Shown: positions 51,668 to 59,791 of the stretch, one piece after another
How the letters are laid out: each line of letters opens with the position of its first letter
Numbering within the stretch: the first letter of the stretch is position 1
NCBI GenBank assembly: GCA_031272505.1
Contig: JAISTQ010000020.1
Coordinates: forward strand, 1-64,000
Direction: 5' to 3'
From: Propionibacteriaceae bacterium
GTDB lineage: Bacteria > Actinomycetota > Actinomycetes > Propionibacteriales > Propionibacteriaceae
DNA length: 64,000 nt
The notes under the pieces: generated by a model
The model's database searches: none
What the model was told of the DNA's origin: nothing
Seen by the model: only the letters and a program-made list of their open reading frames with translations
Translations under genes and position numbers: made by a program

Positions 51668-52249
51668 GATGAAGAGCATGGTGGCGGCGATGATGAAGTC
51701 GAGGATGCGCCAAGCGATAGGTTTGGCGAAGAGGGGGGTGAGGATGCGGGCGCCGTAGCCGAGGCCGAAGAACCAGACGATCGAGGCGGTGGCGGCGCCG
51801 GAGGCGAAGGCCCAGCAGAGCACCGGGCCGTAGGTGTTGGCGATGGAGCCGAGCAGCAGCATGGTGTCCAGGTAGACGTGCGGATTCAGGAAGGTGAAGG
51901 CGGCGGCTTGGGCGAGCGCGGCGGCCAGGGTGAGGCTGGCGGCGTTCCCCTCGGTGCTCAGGGTTGACGATTTGAGCGCCCGTCGCAACGCGAAGGCGGC
52001 ATAGACGAGCAGGAAGGCCACCCCGGCCCAGCGCATTATCTCCAACGCGATGGGAGCCCGTTCCACCACCGCTCCGAGCCCTACCACTCCGAGGGTGATC
52101 AACAAAGCGTCGGCCACCGCGCAAAGCGTGCAGATGGCGAAGACGTGCTCGCGCCGCAGCCCTTGGCGCAGCACAAAGGCGTTCTGCGCCCCGATCACCA
52201 CGATCAAGGACAAGCCGGAGCCGAACCCCGCCAACGCCGCCAACAGCAT
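51644..52249 (-). CDS. LysE/ArgO family amino-acid exporter
   Basis: Membrane exporter for basic amino acids (lysine, arginine) or related solutes. The 201-residue protein has about six hydrophobic helices and the family start GFGSGLSLIVVIGAQNAFVLRQGLRREHV, with NPHVYLDTMLLLG in the middle, both typical of LysE/ArgO. A TAGAGT box (52256-52261, minus strand) sits exactly six bases before the ATG, indicating leaderless transcription. No LysG-type regulator is adjacent. Confidence 0.9.
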   Translation of the reverse strand: MLLAALAGFGSGLSLIVVIGAQNAFVLRQGLRREHVFAICTLCAVADALLITLGVVGLGAVVERAPIALEIMRWAGVAFLLVYAAFALRRALKSSTLSTEGNAASLTLAAALAQAAAFTFLNPHVYLDTMLLLGSIANTYGPVLCWAFASGAATASIVWFFGLGYGARILTPLFAKPIAWRILDFIIAATMLFIALTLILR

Positions 52250-52288
52250 GGGCTTACTCTACCGCGATTGGCGGCCGCGTCACCCACC

Positions 52289-52317
52289 TTGTAAAGTTTA
52301 GTTGAGTGTGGTAGGCT
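52289..52317 (+). promoter_or_regulatory. clpB promoter
   Basis: TTGTAA (52289-52294), a 17-base spacer and TAGGCT (52312-52317), the same -10 as at dnaK. The leader ends in GGAGGG before the ATG at 52351. Confidence 0.65.
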
Positions 52318-52320
52318 CAA
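52302..52320. promoter_or_regulatory. HAIR operator (HspR site) at clpB
   Basis: TTGAGT-GTGGTAG-GCTCAA, the N7-spaced inverted repeat of HspR. It covers the spacer and the -10. The right half is identical to the second site at dnaK. Confidence 0.8.
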
Positions 52321-52350
52321 GTATTGTTGGTTGGTTGAATTGGAGGGAAC

Positions 52351-54483
52351 ATGGCTGAGCCAGAACAGCAAGAATCGGCACTCGACAAGTACTCGGTAGA
52401 TCTGACGGCCCGGGCCCGCGAAGGCAAACTGGATCCGGTGATCGGCCGGGATCAGGAGATCCGCCGGGTGATCCAGGTGCTCGCGCGGCGCACCAAGAAC
52501 AATCCGGTGTTGATCGGCGAGCCGGGCGTCGGCAAGACAGCGGTGGTGGAAGGGCTGGCCCAACGGGTGGTCGCCGGGGATGTGCCGGATTCGCTGCAGG
52601 GCCGCCGGGTCGTCGGGCTGGATTTGGCGGCGATGGTCGCCGGGGCGAAGTACCGTGGCGAGTTTGAGGAGCGGATGAAGGCCGTCCTCGACGAGATCAA
52701 GGCCGCCGAAGGCCAGGTGATCACCTTCATCGACGAGTTGCACACCGTCGTCGGCGCGGGCACTGGCGGCGATTCGGCGATGGACGCCGGCAACATGCTC
52801 AAGCCAATGCTGGCCCGTGGCGAGCTGCGGATGATCGGCGCCACCACCCTGGACGAGTACCGCGAGCGGATCGAGAAGGATCCGGCTTTCGAGCGGCGCT
52901 TCCAGCAGGTGTTCGTGGGCGAGCCGTCAGTGGAAGACACCATCGCGATCCTGCGCGGGCTGCGGCAGCGCTACGAGGCACACCACAAGGTGCGGATCAC
53001 GGATTCGGCGCTGGTGGCGGCTGCCAGCCTGTCGAACCGGTACATCACCGCCCGGCAGTTGCCCGACAAGGCCATCGATTTGATTGACGAGGCGGCTTCC
53101 CGGCTGCGCATGGAGATCGACTCCTCCCCCGAGGAGATCGACCAGTTGCGCCGCGACATCGACAAGATGACGATGCAGGCGTTCGCCTTGGAGAACGAGG
53201 ACGACCCGGCTTCCAAGGAGCGGCTGGCCCGGCTGAACGCCGAGTTGGCGACGGCCAAGGAGCAGCTGCAGGAGTTGGAGGAACGCTGGAGCGTCGAAAA
53301 GGCTGGCCTGAACCGGGTCGGCGAGCTAAAAGAGCAGATCGACAAGCTGCGGATCGTGGCCGAGCGGGCGCAGCGTGACGGCGATCTCACCGCGGCCGCG
53401 AAGATCCTCTACGCGCAGATCCCGGCCTTGGAGGCCGAGTTGGACCAGGCCGAGGAAAGCGAGGAGCGGCAACCGGAGCGGATGGTCTCCGAAGAGGTCG
53501 GCTCCACCGACATCGCCGAGGTGGTCTCCGCGTGGACGGGCATCCCGGTCGGCAGGCTGCTGCAAGGCGAATCCGAGAAGCTGCTGCACATGGAAGAGGT
53601 GATCGGCAAGCGGCTGATCGGGCAGCGCACCGCCGTCCAGGCGGTATCCGACGCGATCCGCCGGGCGCGGGCGGGCATCTCCGATCCGAATCGGCCCACC
53701 GGCTCGTTTTTGTTCCTCGGGCCCACCGGCGTCGGCAAAACCGAGTTGGCCAAGTCGCTGGCGGAGTTCCTGTTTGACGACGAGCGCAACCTGATCCGCA
53801 TCGACATGAGCGAATACTCCGAGAAGCATTCGGTGGCCCGGCTGCTGGGCGCGCCCCCTGGCTACGTCGGCTATGAGGAGGGCGGCCAGCTCACCGAGGC
53901 GATCCGCCGCCGTCCCTACTCGGTGATCCTGCTGGACGAGGTGGAGAAGGCGCATCCGGAAGTCTTCGACATCCTGCTGCAGGTCCTCGACGAGGGGCGG
54001 CTCACCGACGGCCAAGGCCGGACGGTCGACTTCCGCAACACCATCGTGATCCTCACTTCAAACCTCGGCTCGCCCTTCTTGGCCGATCAGACGCTGGATG
54101 ACAGCCAAAAGCAAAACGCGGTGATGGAGATCGTGCGGCAGGCGTTCAAGCCCGAATTCCTGAACCGGCTGGACGAGATCGTGATGTTCGAGCCGCTGGG
54201 CACCGAAGAGCTGACCAGCATCGTCGCCATCCAGATCGCGCGGCTGAACCAGCGGCTAGCCGAGCGGCGGATCACCGTCGAAGTCTCCGAGGCGGGGTTG
54301 GATTGGCTGGCGCTGAACGGCTTCGATCCCGTCTATGGGGCCCGTCCGCTGAAAAGGCTGGTGCAGAAGACGTTGGAGGACGGCATCGCCAAATCGATGC
54401 TCGCCGGTGAGATCACCGACGGCGACACCGTCCACTTCGACGTCACTGCCGACCGTTCCGGCCTGCAGCGCGTTAATTCTTAG
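52351..54483 (+). CDS. clpB: Disaggregase ClpB lacking the N-terminal domain
   Basis: Hexameric AAA+ disaggregase that works with DnaK. The 710-residue protein starts directly at the first ATPase domain ([24 protein letters not shown]), so the Clp_N domain (about 150 residues) of full-length ClpB (about 860) is absent. NBD1 has Walker [10 protein letters not shown]; the coiled-coil M domain (about residues 240-370) is complete; NBD2 has Walker [10 protein letters not shown] and Walker [12 protein letters not shown]. The promoter, HAIR site and GGAGGG lie immediately upstream, so the short form is encoded as such rather than produced by an internal start. Confidence 0.93.
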   Translation: MAEPEQQESALDKYSVDLTARAREGKLDPVIGRDQEIRRVIQVLARRTKNNPVLIGEPGVGKTAVVEGLAQRVVAGDVPDSLQGRRVVGLDLAAMVAGAKYRGEFEERMKAVLDEIKAAEGQVITFIDELHTVVGAGTGGDSAMDAGNMLKPMLARGELRMIGATTLDEYRERIEKDPAFERRFQQVFVGEPSVEDTIAILRGLRQRYEAHHKVRITDSALVAAASLSNRYITARQLPDKAIDLIDEAASRLRMEIDSSPEEIDQLRRDIDKMTMQAFALENEDDPASKERLARLNAELATAKEQLQELEERWSVEKAGLNRVGELKEQIDKLRIVAERAQRDGDLTAAAKILYAQIPALEAELDQAEESEERQPERMVSEEVGSTDIAEVVSAWTGIPVGRLLQGESEKLLHMEEVIGKRLIGQRTAVQAVSDAIRRARAGISDPNRPTGSFLFLGPTGVGKTELAKSLAEFLFDDERNLIRIDMSEYSEKHSVARLLGAPPGYVGYEEGGQLTEAIRRRPYSVILLDEVEKAHPEVFDILLQVLDEGRLTDGQGRTVDFRNTIVILTSNLGSPFLADQTLDDSQKQNAVMEIVRQAFKPEFLNRLDEIVMFEPLGTEELTSIVAIQIARLNQRLAERRITVEVSEAGLDWLALNGFDPVYGARPLKRLVQKTLEDGIAKSMLAGEITDGDTVHFDVTADRSGLQRVNS

Positions 54484-54511
54484 TACTGGCCGTAATTCTT
54501 AGTACTGGCCG
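54474..54511. repeat. 19-bp tandem duplication between convergent stop codons
   Basis: TAATTCTTAGTACTGGCCG at 54474-54492 is repeated exactly at 54493-54511. The first copy holds the clpB stop (TAG), the second the stop of the convergent membrane gene (TTA, i.e. TAA). Before the duplication the two stops would have overlapped. Confidence 0.8.
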
Positions 54512-55263
54512 TACTGCTGCGGGTAGGCTGCGGGGGCACCACCCTGCTTCGCCTTGAACCAGGCGTTGGAGGGCGTGATCGCCAGCAATACGACACCGGC
54601 CGCGCAGACCAGCGCGGCAATCAGCACGAAGGCAATGCTCCCGCCGTTTCCGTAAGGGGAACTCGAGTTGCCGAACATACTCAACAAGTTCGGGAAGACG
54701 AAGGTGAGCGAGAGGAGCACGATGGTGACGATCCGCCAAGTGTTGTTGCCGCCCAAGAGCTTCGCGCCACCGACGATCAAGAAGATACCGTTGGCCACAC
54801 CGAGCAACCCCATGATGATGATGATTGCCACGGATCCACCGACAACACCGCCCAGCCCAGCGGGAACGCCCGCATAGCCAGCCAATGAGGAAGCCACCAG
54901 CCCCGCCCAGATGATGACACCGCCGAGCAGGATGGCCTCCGCGGCAATCACAAAGGCACAGATCGCGCCACCGATCACCGTGCCGGGCCGATCCGTGCCG
55001 TATTGCGGGTAGCCGTACTGCTGCTGCGCCGGATAGGCGGGCTGCTGGTAACCCTGGGCGGGATAGGCGGATTGCTGATAACCCTGCTGCGGATACTGCT
55101 GCTCATAGCCCTGCTGTGGGTACGGCTGCTGGTAGCCCTGCTGCGGGTAGGCCGGTTGGGCCGGCTGCGCGCCCCAGTTTCCGGCATTCGGATCATACTG
55201 CGGCTGCGGTGGCGTGGGCGCGGCGTAAGGCTGCGCGTTCGGATCGACGGGGTATTCGGTCAT
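54499..55263 (-). CDS. Membrane protein with Tyr/Gln/Pro-rich repeat tail
   Basis: The 254-residue protein starts at the ATG at 55263. Residues 1-95 are low-complexity with repeated YPQQGYQQ-like units (cytoplasmic or exposed), followed by four hydrophobic helices (about residues 100-240) and a final QQYGQY. This is a common actinobacterial layout of unknown function, similar in style to the N-terminus of the BI-1 protein at 13.8 kb. A longer upstream frame is antisense to the channel gene and not real. Confidence 0.75.
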   Translation of the reverse strand: MTEYPVDPNAQPYAAPTPPQPQYDPNAGNWGAQPAQPAYPQQGYQQPYPQQGYEQQYPQQGYQQSAYPAQGYQQPAYPAQQQYGYPQYGTDRPGTVIGGAICAFVIAAEAILLGGVIIWAGLVASSLAGYAGVPAGLGGVVGGSVAIIIIMGLLGVANGIFLIVGGAKLLGGNNTWRIVTIVLLSLTFVFPNLLSMFGNSSSPYGNGGSIAFVLIAALVCAAGVVLLAITPSNAWFKAKQGGAPAAYPQQYGQY

Positions 55264-55336
55264 ACCGAAATCTAAGCACATTGGAGCGCCCGCCGCCAAC
55301 CGATACACTGAAGTGGACGTTTTTGGGGAGGCAACG

Positions 55337-57184
55337 ATGCGCAAGGTGACGTTCCGTGATCGGGTTCGGTATTGGTTCGACAATGTAATGGCCAAGGGGA
55401 CGATCTCGCTGGTCACCCTGCTCTTCCTGTTCACCGCCGTGGTGGTGGTGTTGGCTGGCCTGCTGGCGCTGTTGTTCGCGCCGGGAGCGAGCCTGCTGGA
55501 GCTGCTCTGGGTGAGCTTCAACCGCACCCTCGATCCGGGCACCCTCTCGGGGGACACCGGCTCGTTCGGCTACATCCTGCTGTTGACGTTGGTCACCCTC
55601 ACCGGCGTGCTGGTCACCAGCGTGCTCATCGGTATCATCAACACCGGCCTCTCCGACCGGCTGGACGCGCTGCGCAAGGGCCGCTCGCTGGTGCTGGAGG
55701 AAGACCACGTGGTGGTGCTCGGCTTCAACGAGGCGGCGTTCACCATCCTCTCCGAGTTGGTGGTGGCGAACGAAAACCAGCGCCGCGAGGTGGTGCTGAT
55801 CATGGACGACCAGCCCAAGGACGAGATGGAAGACGCCATCCGCAAGCGCATCCCAAACACCAAGACCACCAAGATCATCTGCCGCACCGGCCGCATCGAT
55901 TCGCCGTCAGATCTGGAGATGTGCTCGCTGGAGACGTCCCGCTCGGTGATCGTCAACACCGACAACGACTTCCTCGCCGTCAAGGCGGTGCTCGCCGCCT
56001 CCAGCATCTTGAACGCCTCGGAGAACGCGAAGGCGTACATCACCGCCGTCATCGGCGAAGAAGGGAACCTGATGGCGGCCCGGATCGCCGGCGGGGAGCG
56101 CGCCGAGATTATCCACTTCCAGAGCACCATCGCCCGGATCATCGCGCACGCCTGCCGTCAGCCCGGCATCTCCGCCGTGTTCACCGAGCTTTTCGATTAC
56201 GGCGGCTGCGAGATCTATATTGAGCCCGCCGGGGAGCTGGTCGGGAAAAAGATGAACGAGACCGGGCTCTATTTCCCCGAATCCACGGTGATCGGCATCG
56301 TCCACGAAGGGAACATCAAGGTGAACCCGCTGGGCGAGACGGTGATCCAGCCTGGCGATCAGGTCATCATCATCGCCGAGGACGACGGGGTGAGCTTCCC
56401 CACCGCCGAGCCCGCCGCATATGCGGTCGAGAAGCTCGCGCCGGTGCGGGAGGAGACCAAGAAACAGCAGCGGCTGTTGGTGTTGGGCTGCACCCCGCTG
56501 CTGAACGAGGTGTTGGACGAGGAGGACGAATACCTCGCGCCCGGCTCGTCAATCGTCGTCGCCTCCGATCATGTGGACGCCTACCTCACCGAACACTTAG
56601 GGCTGAAAAACATTTCGCTGGATCTGCGCAGTTGCGACATCTTTGACCGCCAAGTGCTCGAAGAACTGCTGCGAACCGATCCGGAGAACGTGCTGATCCT
56701 CACCGATCCGGAGTTGGACGACGAAGAGGCCGACGCCCGCACCCTGCTGGTGCTGCTGCTGCTCCGCGACATCACCGAGCACTCCGATTACAACTTCACC
56801 ATCACCTCGGAGATGCGCAACATCGACAACCAGGAGTTGGCGAAAGTGAATCGGGTGAACGATTTCGTGGTCAGCTCGCATCTCACCTCGCTGATCATGT
56901 GCCAGGTCTCGCAGACCCGCGAGCTCACGCCGATCTTCGAGGATCTGCTCGACGAGGACGGCTCCGAAATCTATCTGAAGCCGGCGGATCGCTATGTGCT
57001 GCCCGGCGAAGCGGTCGACATGTATACCGCCGCCGCGGCCGCCGCCCGCTTTGACGAGGTCTTCATCGGCTACCGGACCACCGGCACCAAGGAGGAGGGG
57101 TTCGACATCGTCGTCAATCCGCCAAAAGCGCAGACCCGCGCCTTCCTGCCCACCGACGCCTTCATCGTGCTCGCTGAAGATTGA
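55337..57184 (+). CDS. CASTOR/POLLUX-related ion channel with TrkA-N domains
   Basis: The 615-residue protein starts at the ATG at 55337 (GGGGAGG upstream). Two hydrophobic segments (about residues 24-50 and 80-105) frame a short pore-like loop, followed by two RCK/TrkA-N-like nucleotide-binding units: HVVVLGFNEAAFTILSELVV and a second starting QQRLLVLGCTPLLNEVL. This matches bacterial relatives of the plant channels CASTOR/POLLUX (DMI1), which pass K+ or Ca2+ and are gated by ligands at the RCK ring. Ion and ligand are unknown here. Confidence 0.83.
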   Translation: MRKVTFRDRVRYWFDNVMAKGTISLVTLLFLFTAVVVVLAGLLALLFAPGASLLELLWVSFNRTLDPGTLSGDTGSFGYILLLTLVTLTGVLVTSVLIGIINTGLSDRLDALRKGRSLVLEEDHVVVLGFNEAAFTILSELVVANENQRREVVLIMDDQPKDEMEDAIRKRIPNTKTTKIICRTGRIDSPSDLEMCSLETSRSVIVNTDNDFLAVKAVLAASSILNASENAKAYITAVIGEEGNLMAARIAGGERAEIIHFQSTIARIIAHACRQPGISAVFTELFDYGGCEIYIEPAGELVGKKMNETGLYFPESTVIGIVHEGNIKVNPLGETVIQPGDQVIIIAEDDGVSFPTAEPAAYAVEKLAPVREETKKQQRLLVLGCTPLLNEVLDEEDEYLAPGSSIVVASDHVDAYLTEHLGLKNISLDLRSCDIFDRQVLEELLRTDPENVLILTDPELDDEEADARTLLVLLLLRDITEHSDYNFTITSEMRNIDNQELAKVNRVNDFVVSSHLTSLIMCQVSQTRELTPIFEDLLDEDGSEIYLKPADRYVLPGEAVDMYTAAAAAARFDEVFIGYRTTGTKEEGFDIVVNPPKAQTRAFLPTDAFIVLAED

Positions 57185-57201
57185 TTAACGTCTTGCTACT
57201 C

Positions 57202-57207
57202 TAAACT
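57202..57207 (+). promoter_or_regulatory. Leaderless -10 box for hemH
   Basis: TAAACT seven bases before the ATG at 57215. Confidence 0.45.
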
Positions 57208-57214
57208 GAAGCCC

Positions 57215-58261
57215 ATGGCCACCGGAATCTTGCTTGGCGCACTCGGCACGCCCACCGCGCCGACCGCCGCCGCCGTGGCCCCATTCTTGAGCGAGTTCCT
57301 CTCCGACGCCCGCGTGATCGACTACCCGCGCTGGTTCTGGCTGCCTTTGTTGAACCGGGTGATCATTCCGCGCCGGGCACCGGTTTCGGCCGGCAAGTAC
57401 GCTTCCGTCTGGCGCGACCCGCCCGGAGCTGGCAGCCAAATGGGCTCGCCGTTGGCGCATTACACCGAGCTGCAACGTCAAGGCGTCGCCGCGCGGCTGG
57501 GTGACGGGTTCACCGTGGAGACGGCCGTCCGCTATGGCGAGCCGAACATCCCGAGCACCATCGCCCGGATGCTCGCTGACGGGTGCGAGCGCATCCTGGT
57601 GGTGCCGATGCACGCGCAGTACTCGTTCACCACCGTCGCTTCGGTGCTGGACATGCTCTCCGATCCGCCGCAGCAGGCCCGCAAGGCTGACGACCGGCAC
57701 CAGCCTTTCCGCGCGGGGGTGCGCACCATCCGTTCCTTCGAGGCCGACGCAGGCTACATCGAAGCCGCCGCCCGGCGCATCGAGGGCTTCTGGGCGGAGC
57801 ACGGCCGCCCGGATTTCGCCGCCGGAGAGAAACTGCTGCTCTCTTTTCACGGCATCCCGAAGTCCTACGACAAACGCGGCGATCCGTACCAGGGCCAGTG
57901 CCGCACCACCGCCAAACTGTTGCGCGAACGGTTGGGCTTGGGTGAGGACGAGGCCTTGCTGACCTTCCAATCCAAATTCGGCCCGGCGAAATGGCTCACC
58001 CCGGCCACCATCGACACCGTGGCCAAGCTCGGCCAGCAGGGGGTGACGCGCTTGGACGTCTTCTGCCCCGGTTTCCTGGCGGACTGCCTGGAAACCTGTG
58101 AGGAGATCAACCTGCTGAACCGCGAGGCATTCGAAGCCGCGCACGGCCATCAAGCTGGCCACCATTTCCATCACATCCCGTGTCTGAATGACGACGAGTT
58201 CTGGCTCGACGCCCTCACCTCTATCATTAAAAACCACCTAGCCCAATGGACCGCCAAATGA
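57215..58261 (+). CDS. hemH: Ferrochelatase
   Basis: Inserts iron into a porphyrin; in actinobacteria this is usually coproporphyrin III (CpfC activity). The 348-residue protein has the conserved LLSFHGIPKSYDKRGDPY with the catalytic His, RYGEPNIPSTI and the C-terminal CPGFLADCLETCEEI, where the Glu is a second metal-site residue and the Cys residues could bind an Fe-S cluster. No other haem genes are near. It overlaps pyrE by four bases. Confidence 0.93.
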   Translation: MATGILLGALGTPTAPTAAAVAPFLSEFLSDARVIDYPRWFWLPLLNRVIIPRRAPVSAGKYASVWRDPPGAGSQMGSPLAHYTELQRQGVAARLGDGFTVETAVRYGEPNIPSTIARMLADGCERILVVPMHAQYSFTTVASVLDMLSDPPQQARKADDRHQPFRAGVRTIRSFEADAGYIEAAARRIEGFWAEHGRPDFAAGEKLLLSFHGIPKSYDKRGDPYQGQCRTTAKLLRERLGLGEDEALLTFQSKFGPAKWLTPATIDTVAKLGQQGVTRLDVFCPGFLADCLETCEEINLLNREAFEAAHGHQAGHHFHHIPCLNDDEFWLDALTSIIKNHLAQWTAK

Positions 58262-58803
58262 ACGCCAAAGCCGATCTGATCGAAGCCGTCAAGAACCTCG
58301 CCATCGTGCATGGCAAAGTCACCCTCGCCTCCGGGCGCGAGGCCGACTACTACGTCGACCTGCGCCGGGTCACCCTGAACTCGGTGGCCGCCCCGCTGGT
58401 CGGCGAAGTGATGACGGAGCTGACGGCCGATCTGGACTTTGACGCGGTTGGCGGCCTCACCCTCGGGGCTGATCCCGTCGCCCTCTCCATGCTCTATTAC
58501 GCCGCCCGCACCCCCGGCGCCAAAATCCCCGATGTCTTCGTGGTCCGCAAAGAGGCCAAGGCCCACGGCCTGCAACGCCGCATCGAAGGGGCGGACGTGG
58601 CGGGCAAGCGCGTCCTCATCGTCGAAGACACCTCCACCACCGGCGGCTCCGCGCTCACCGCCGTCGCAGCCGTCCAGGAAGCCGGCGCCGAAGTCGTCGC
58701 CGTTGCCGTCATCGTCGACCGCAACACCGGCGCCGCCGAACGCATCACCGCCTCCGGCCTCGACTACCGCTACGCCCTCTCCCTATCCGACCTCGGCCTC
58801 TAA
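58258..58803 (+). CDS. pyrE: Orotate phosphoribosyltransferase
   Basis: Makes OMP from orotate and PRPP in pyrimidine synthesis. From the ATG at 58258 (overlapping the hemH stop, ATGA) the protein has 181 residues; an in-frame ATG at 58246 would add four. The PRPP-binding motif VLIVEDTSTTGGSAL, the N-terminal GREADYYVDLRR and VRKEAKAHGLQRRIEG are diagnostic. Linkage to hemH is probably transcriptional only. Confidence 0.95.
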   Translation: MNAKADLIEAVKNLAIVHGKVTLASGREADYYVDLRRVTLNSVAAPLVGEVMTELTADLDFDAVGGLTLGADPVALSMLYYAARTPGAKIPDVFVVRKEAKAHGLQRRIEGADVAGKRVLIVEDTSTTGGSALTAVAAVQEAGAEVVAVAVIVDRNTGAAERITASGLDYRYALSLSDLGL

Positions 58804-59003
58804 CGAGACAAACGACTTCTGGTTGGTCGCGTCCAGCAAAGCGAAACAGGACACGAGCTCACTTGCCTCGTTCAGTGATGACTCTTTGTAGCTCTAAATA
58901 ACTCGCGAAACTCGGCTGGCCGACCGTCCGGAAGGCTGCCGAGTTCACTTCGCTGCCCAGGGAACCCACCACGACGGCTGCACCCCCAACGCCGGTGGAG
59001 GGC
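58804..59003. other. 200-base gap with a stem-loop, no gene
   Basis: AACTCGGC (58909-58916) and GCCGAGTT (58938-58945) form a perfect 8-bp stem with a 21-base loop between convergent pyrE and DedA genes. No T-run follows. Nothing else is seen. Confidence 0.5.
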
Positions 59004-59684
59004 TTACAGCTGGGTTGGGGAGGCTGATTTGCGCTTGCGGGAGCGGAGGTATTCGACGAGCATCGGGATCATGGAGACGAGGACGATGAGGACGAGGGCG
59101 AGTTCGATGTTGTCGTGGATGAGTGGGATGGTGCCCAGGAAGTAGCCCAGGATGGTGACGCCGAAGGCCCAGAGGATGCCGCCGACGGCGGTGTAGGCGA
59201 TAAAGGAGCGGAAAGCCATCTTGCCGACGCCGGCGATCAGGGTGACGAAGGTGCGCACCAAGGGCACAAAGCGGGCGAGGATCAGCGCCTTGGAGCCGTG
59301 CTTTTCGAAAAAGTCGTGGGTCTTGTCGACGTACTTGGGGTTGAAAACCTTGCCCCAGAAGCCGGTGCGCTCCTTAAATAAAGGTGGGCCGATCCAGCGT
59401 CCGATCCAATAGCCGGAGATGTTGCCCCCGATGGCGGCCAGCGTGAGGATGGCGCAGCAGATGAGCAGCACCCAGCCGGAGGGCAGATCGCCGAAGCCGA
59501 TCGTCCCCAAGTTGACGAACATGCCCACCGCGAAAAGCAGCGAATCGCCGGGCAGCACCGAGAAGATGCCGCACTCGGCGAAGATGATCAACACCACGCC
59601 CCAGAGCGCCCAGTTCCCCAAGGCTTCGATGATCCACTCGGGATCAAGCCAATCGGGGAGGAGCAACGGGGTGAGCAACAACAT
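59004..59684 (-). CDS. DedA family membrane protein
   Basis: Polytopic protein of the DedA/SNARE-associated family, linked to lipid flipping and proton-dependent membrane homeostasis. From the ATG at 59684 the 226 residues show the conserved EECG-type region (FAECGIFSVLPGDSLLF), the amphipathic GNISGYWIGRWIG and the motif FVPLVRTFVTLIAGVGKM. This start is supported by a TACGCT box seven bases upstream (59692-59697, minus strand); a longer reading from GTG 59774 is possible and would leave only 17 bases to the divergent HSP90 gene. Confidence 0.87.
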   Translation of the reverse strand: MLLLTPLLLPDWLDPEWIIEALGNWALWGVVLIIFAECGIFSVLPGDSLLFAVGMFVNLGTIGFGDLPSGWVLLICCAILTLAAIGGNISGYWIGRWIGPPLFKERTGFWGKVFNPKYVDKTHDFFEKHGSKALILARFVPLVRTFVTLIAGVGKMAFRSFIAYTAVGGILWAFGVTILGYFLGTIPLIHDNIELALVLIVLVSMIPMLVEYLRSRKRKSASPTQL

Positions 59685-59778
59685 CGGCACCAGCGTAGCA
59701 GTCTCGGAGGCGCAAATCTGCCACCCCGCCTCCACCAGCGCGGATACCACTCCGAGCCAGTTTTTCAACGCCACCCGG

Positions 59779-59784
59779 TACTCT
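59779..59784 (+). promoter_or_regulatory. Leaderless -10 box for the HSP90-TPR operon
   Basis: TACTCT seven bases before the ATG at 59792. No HAIR motif is visible, so control differs from dnaK and clpB. Confidence 0.5.
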
Positions 59785-59791
59785 TAAACAG

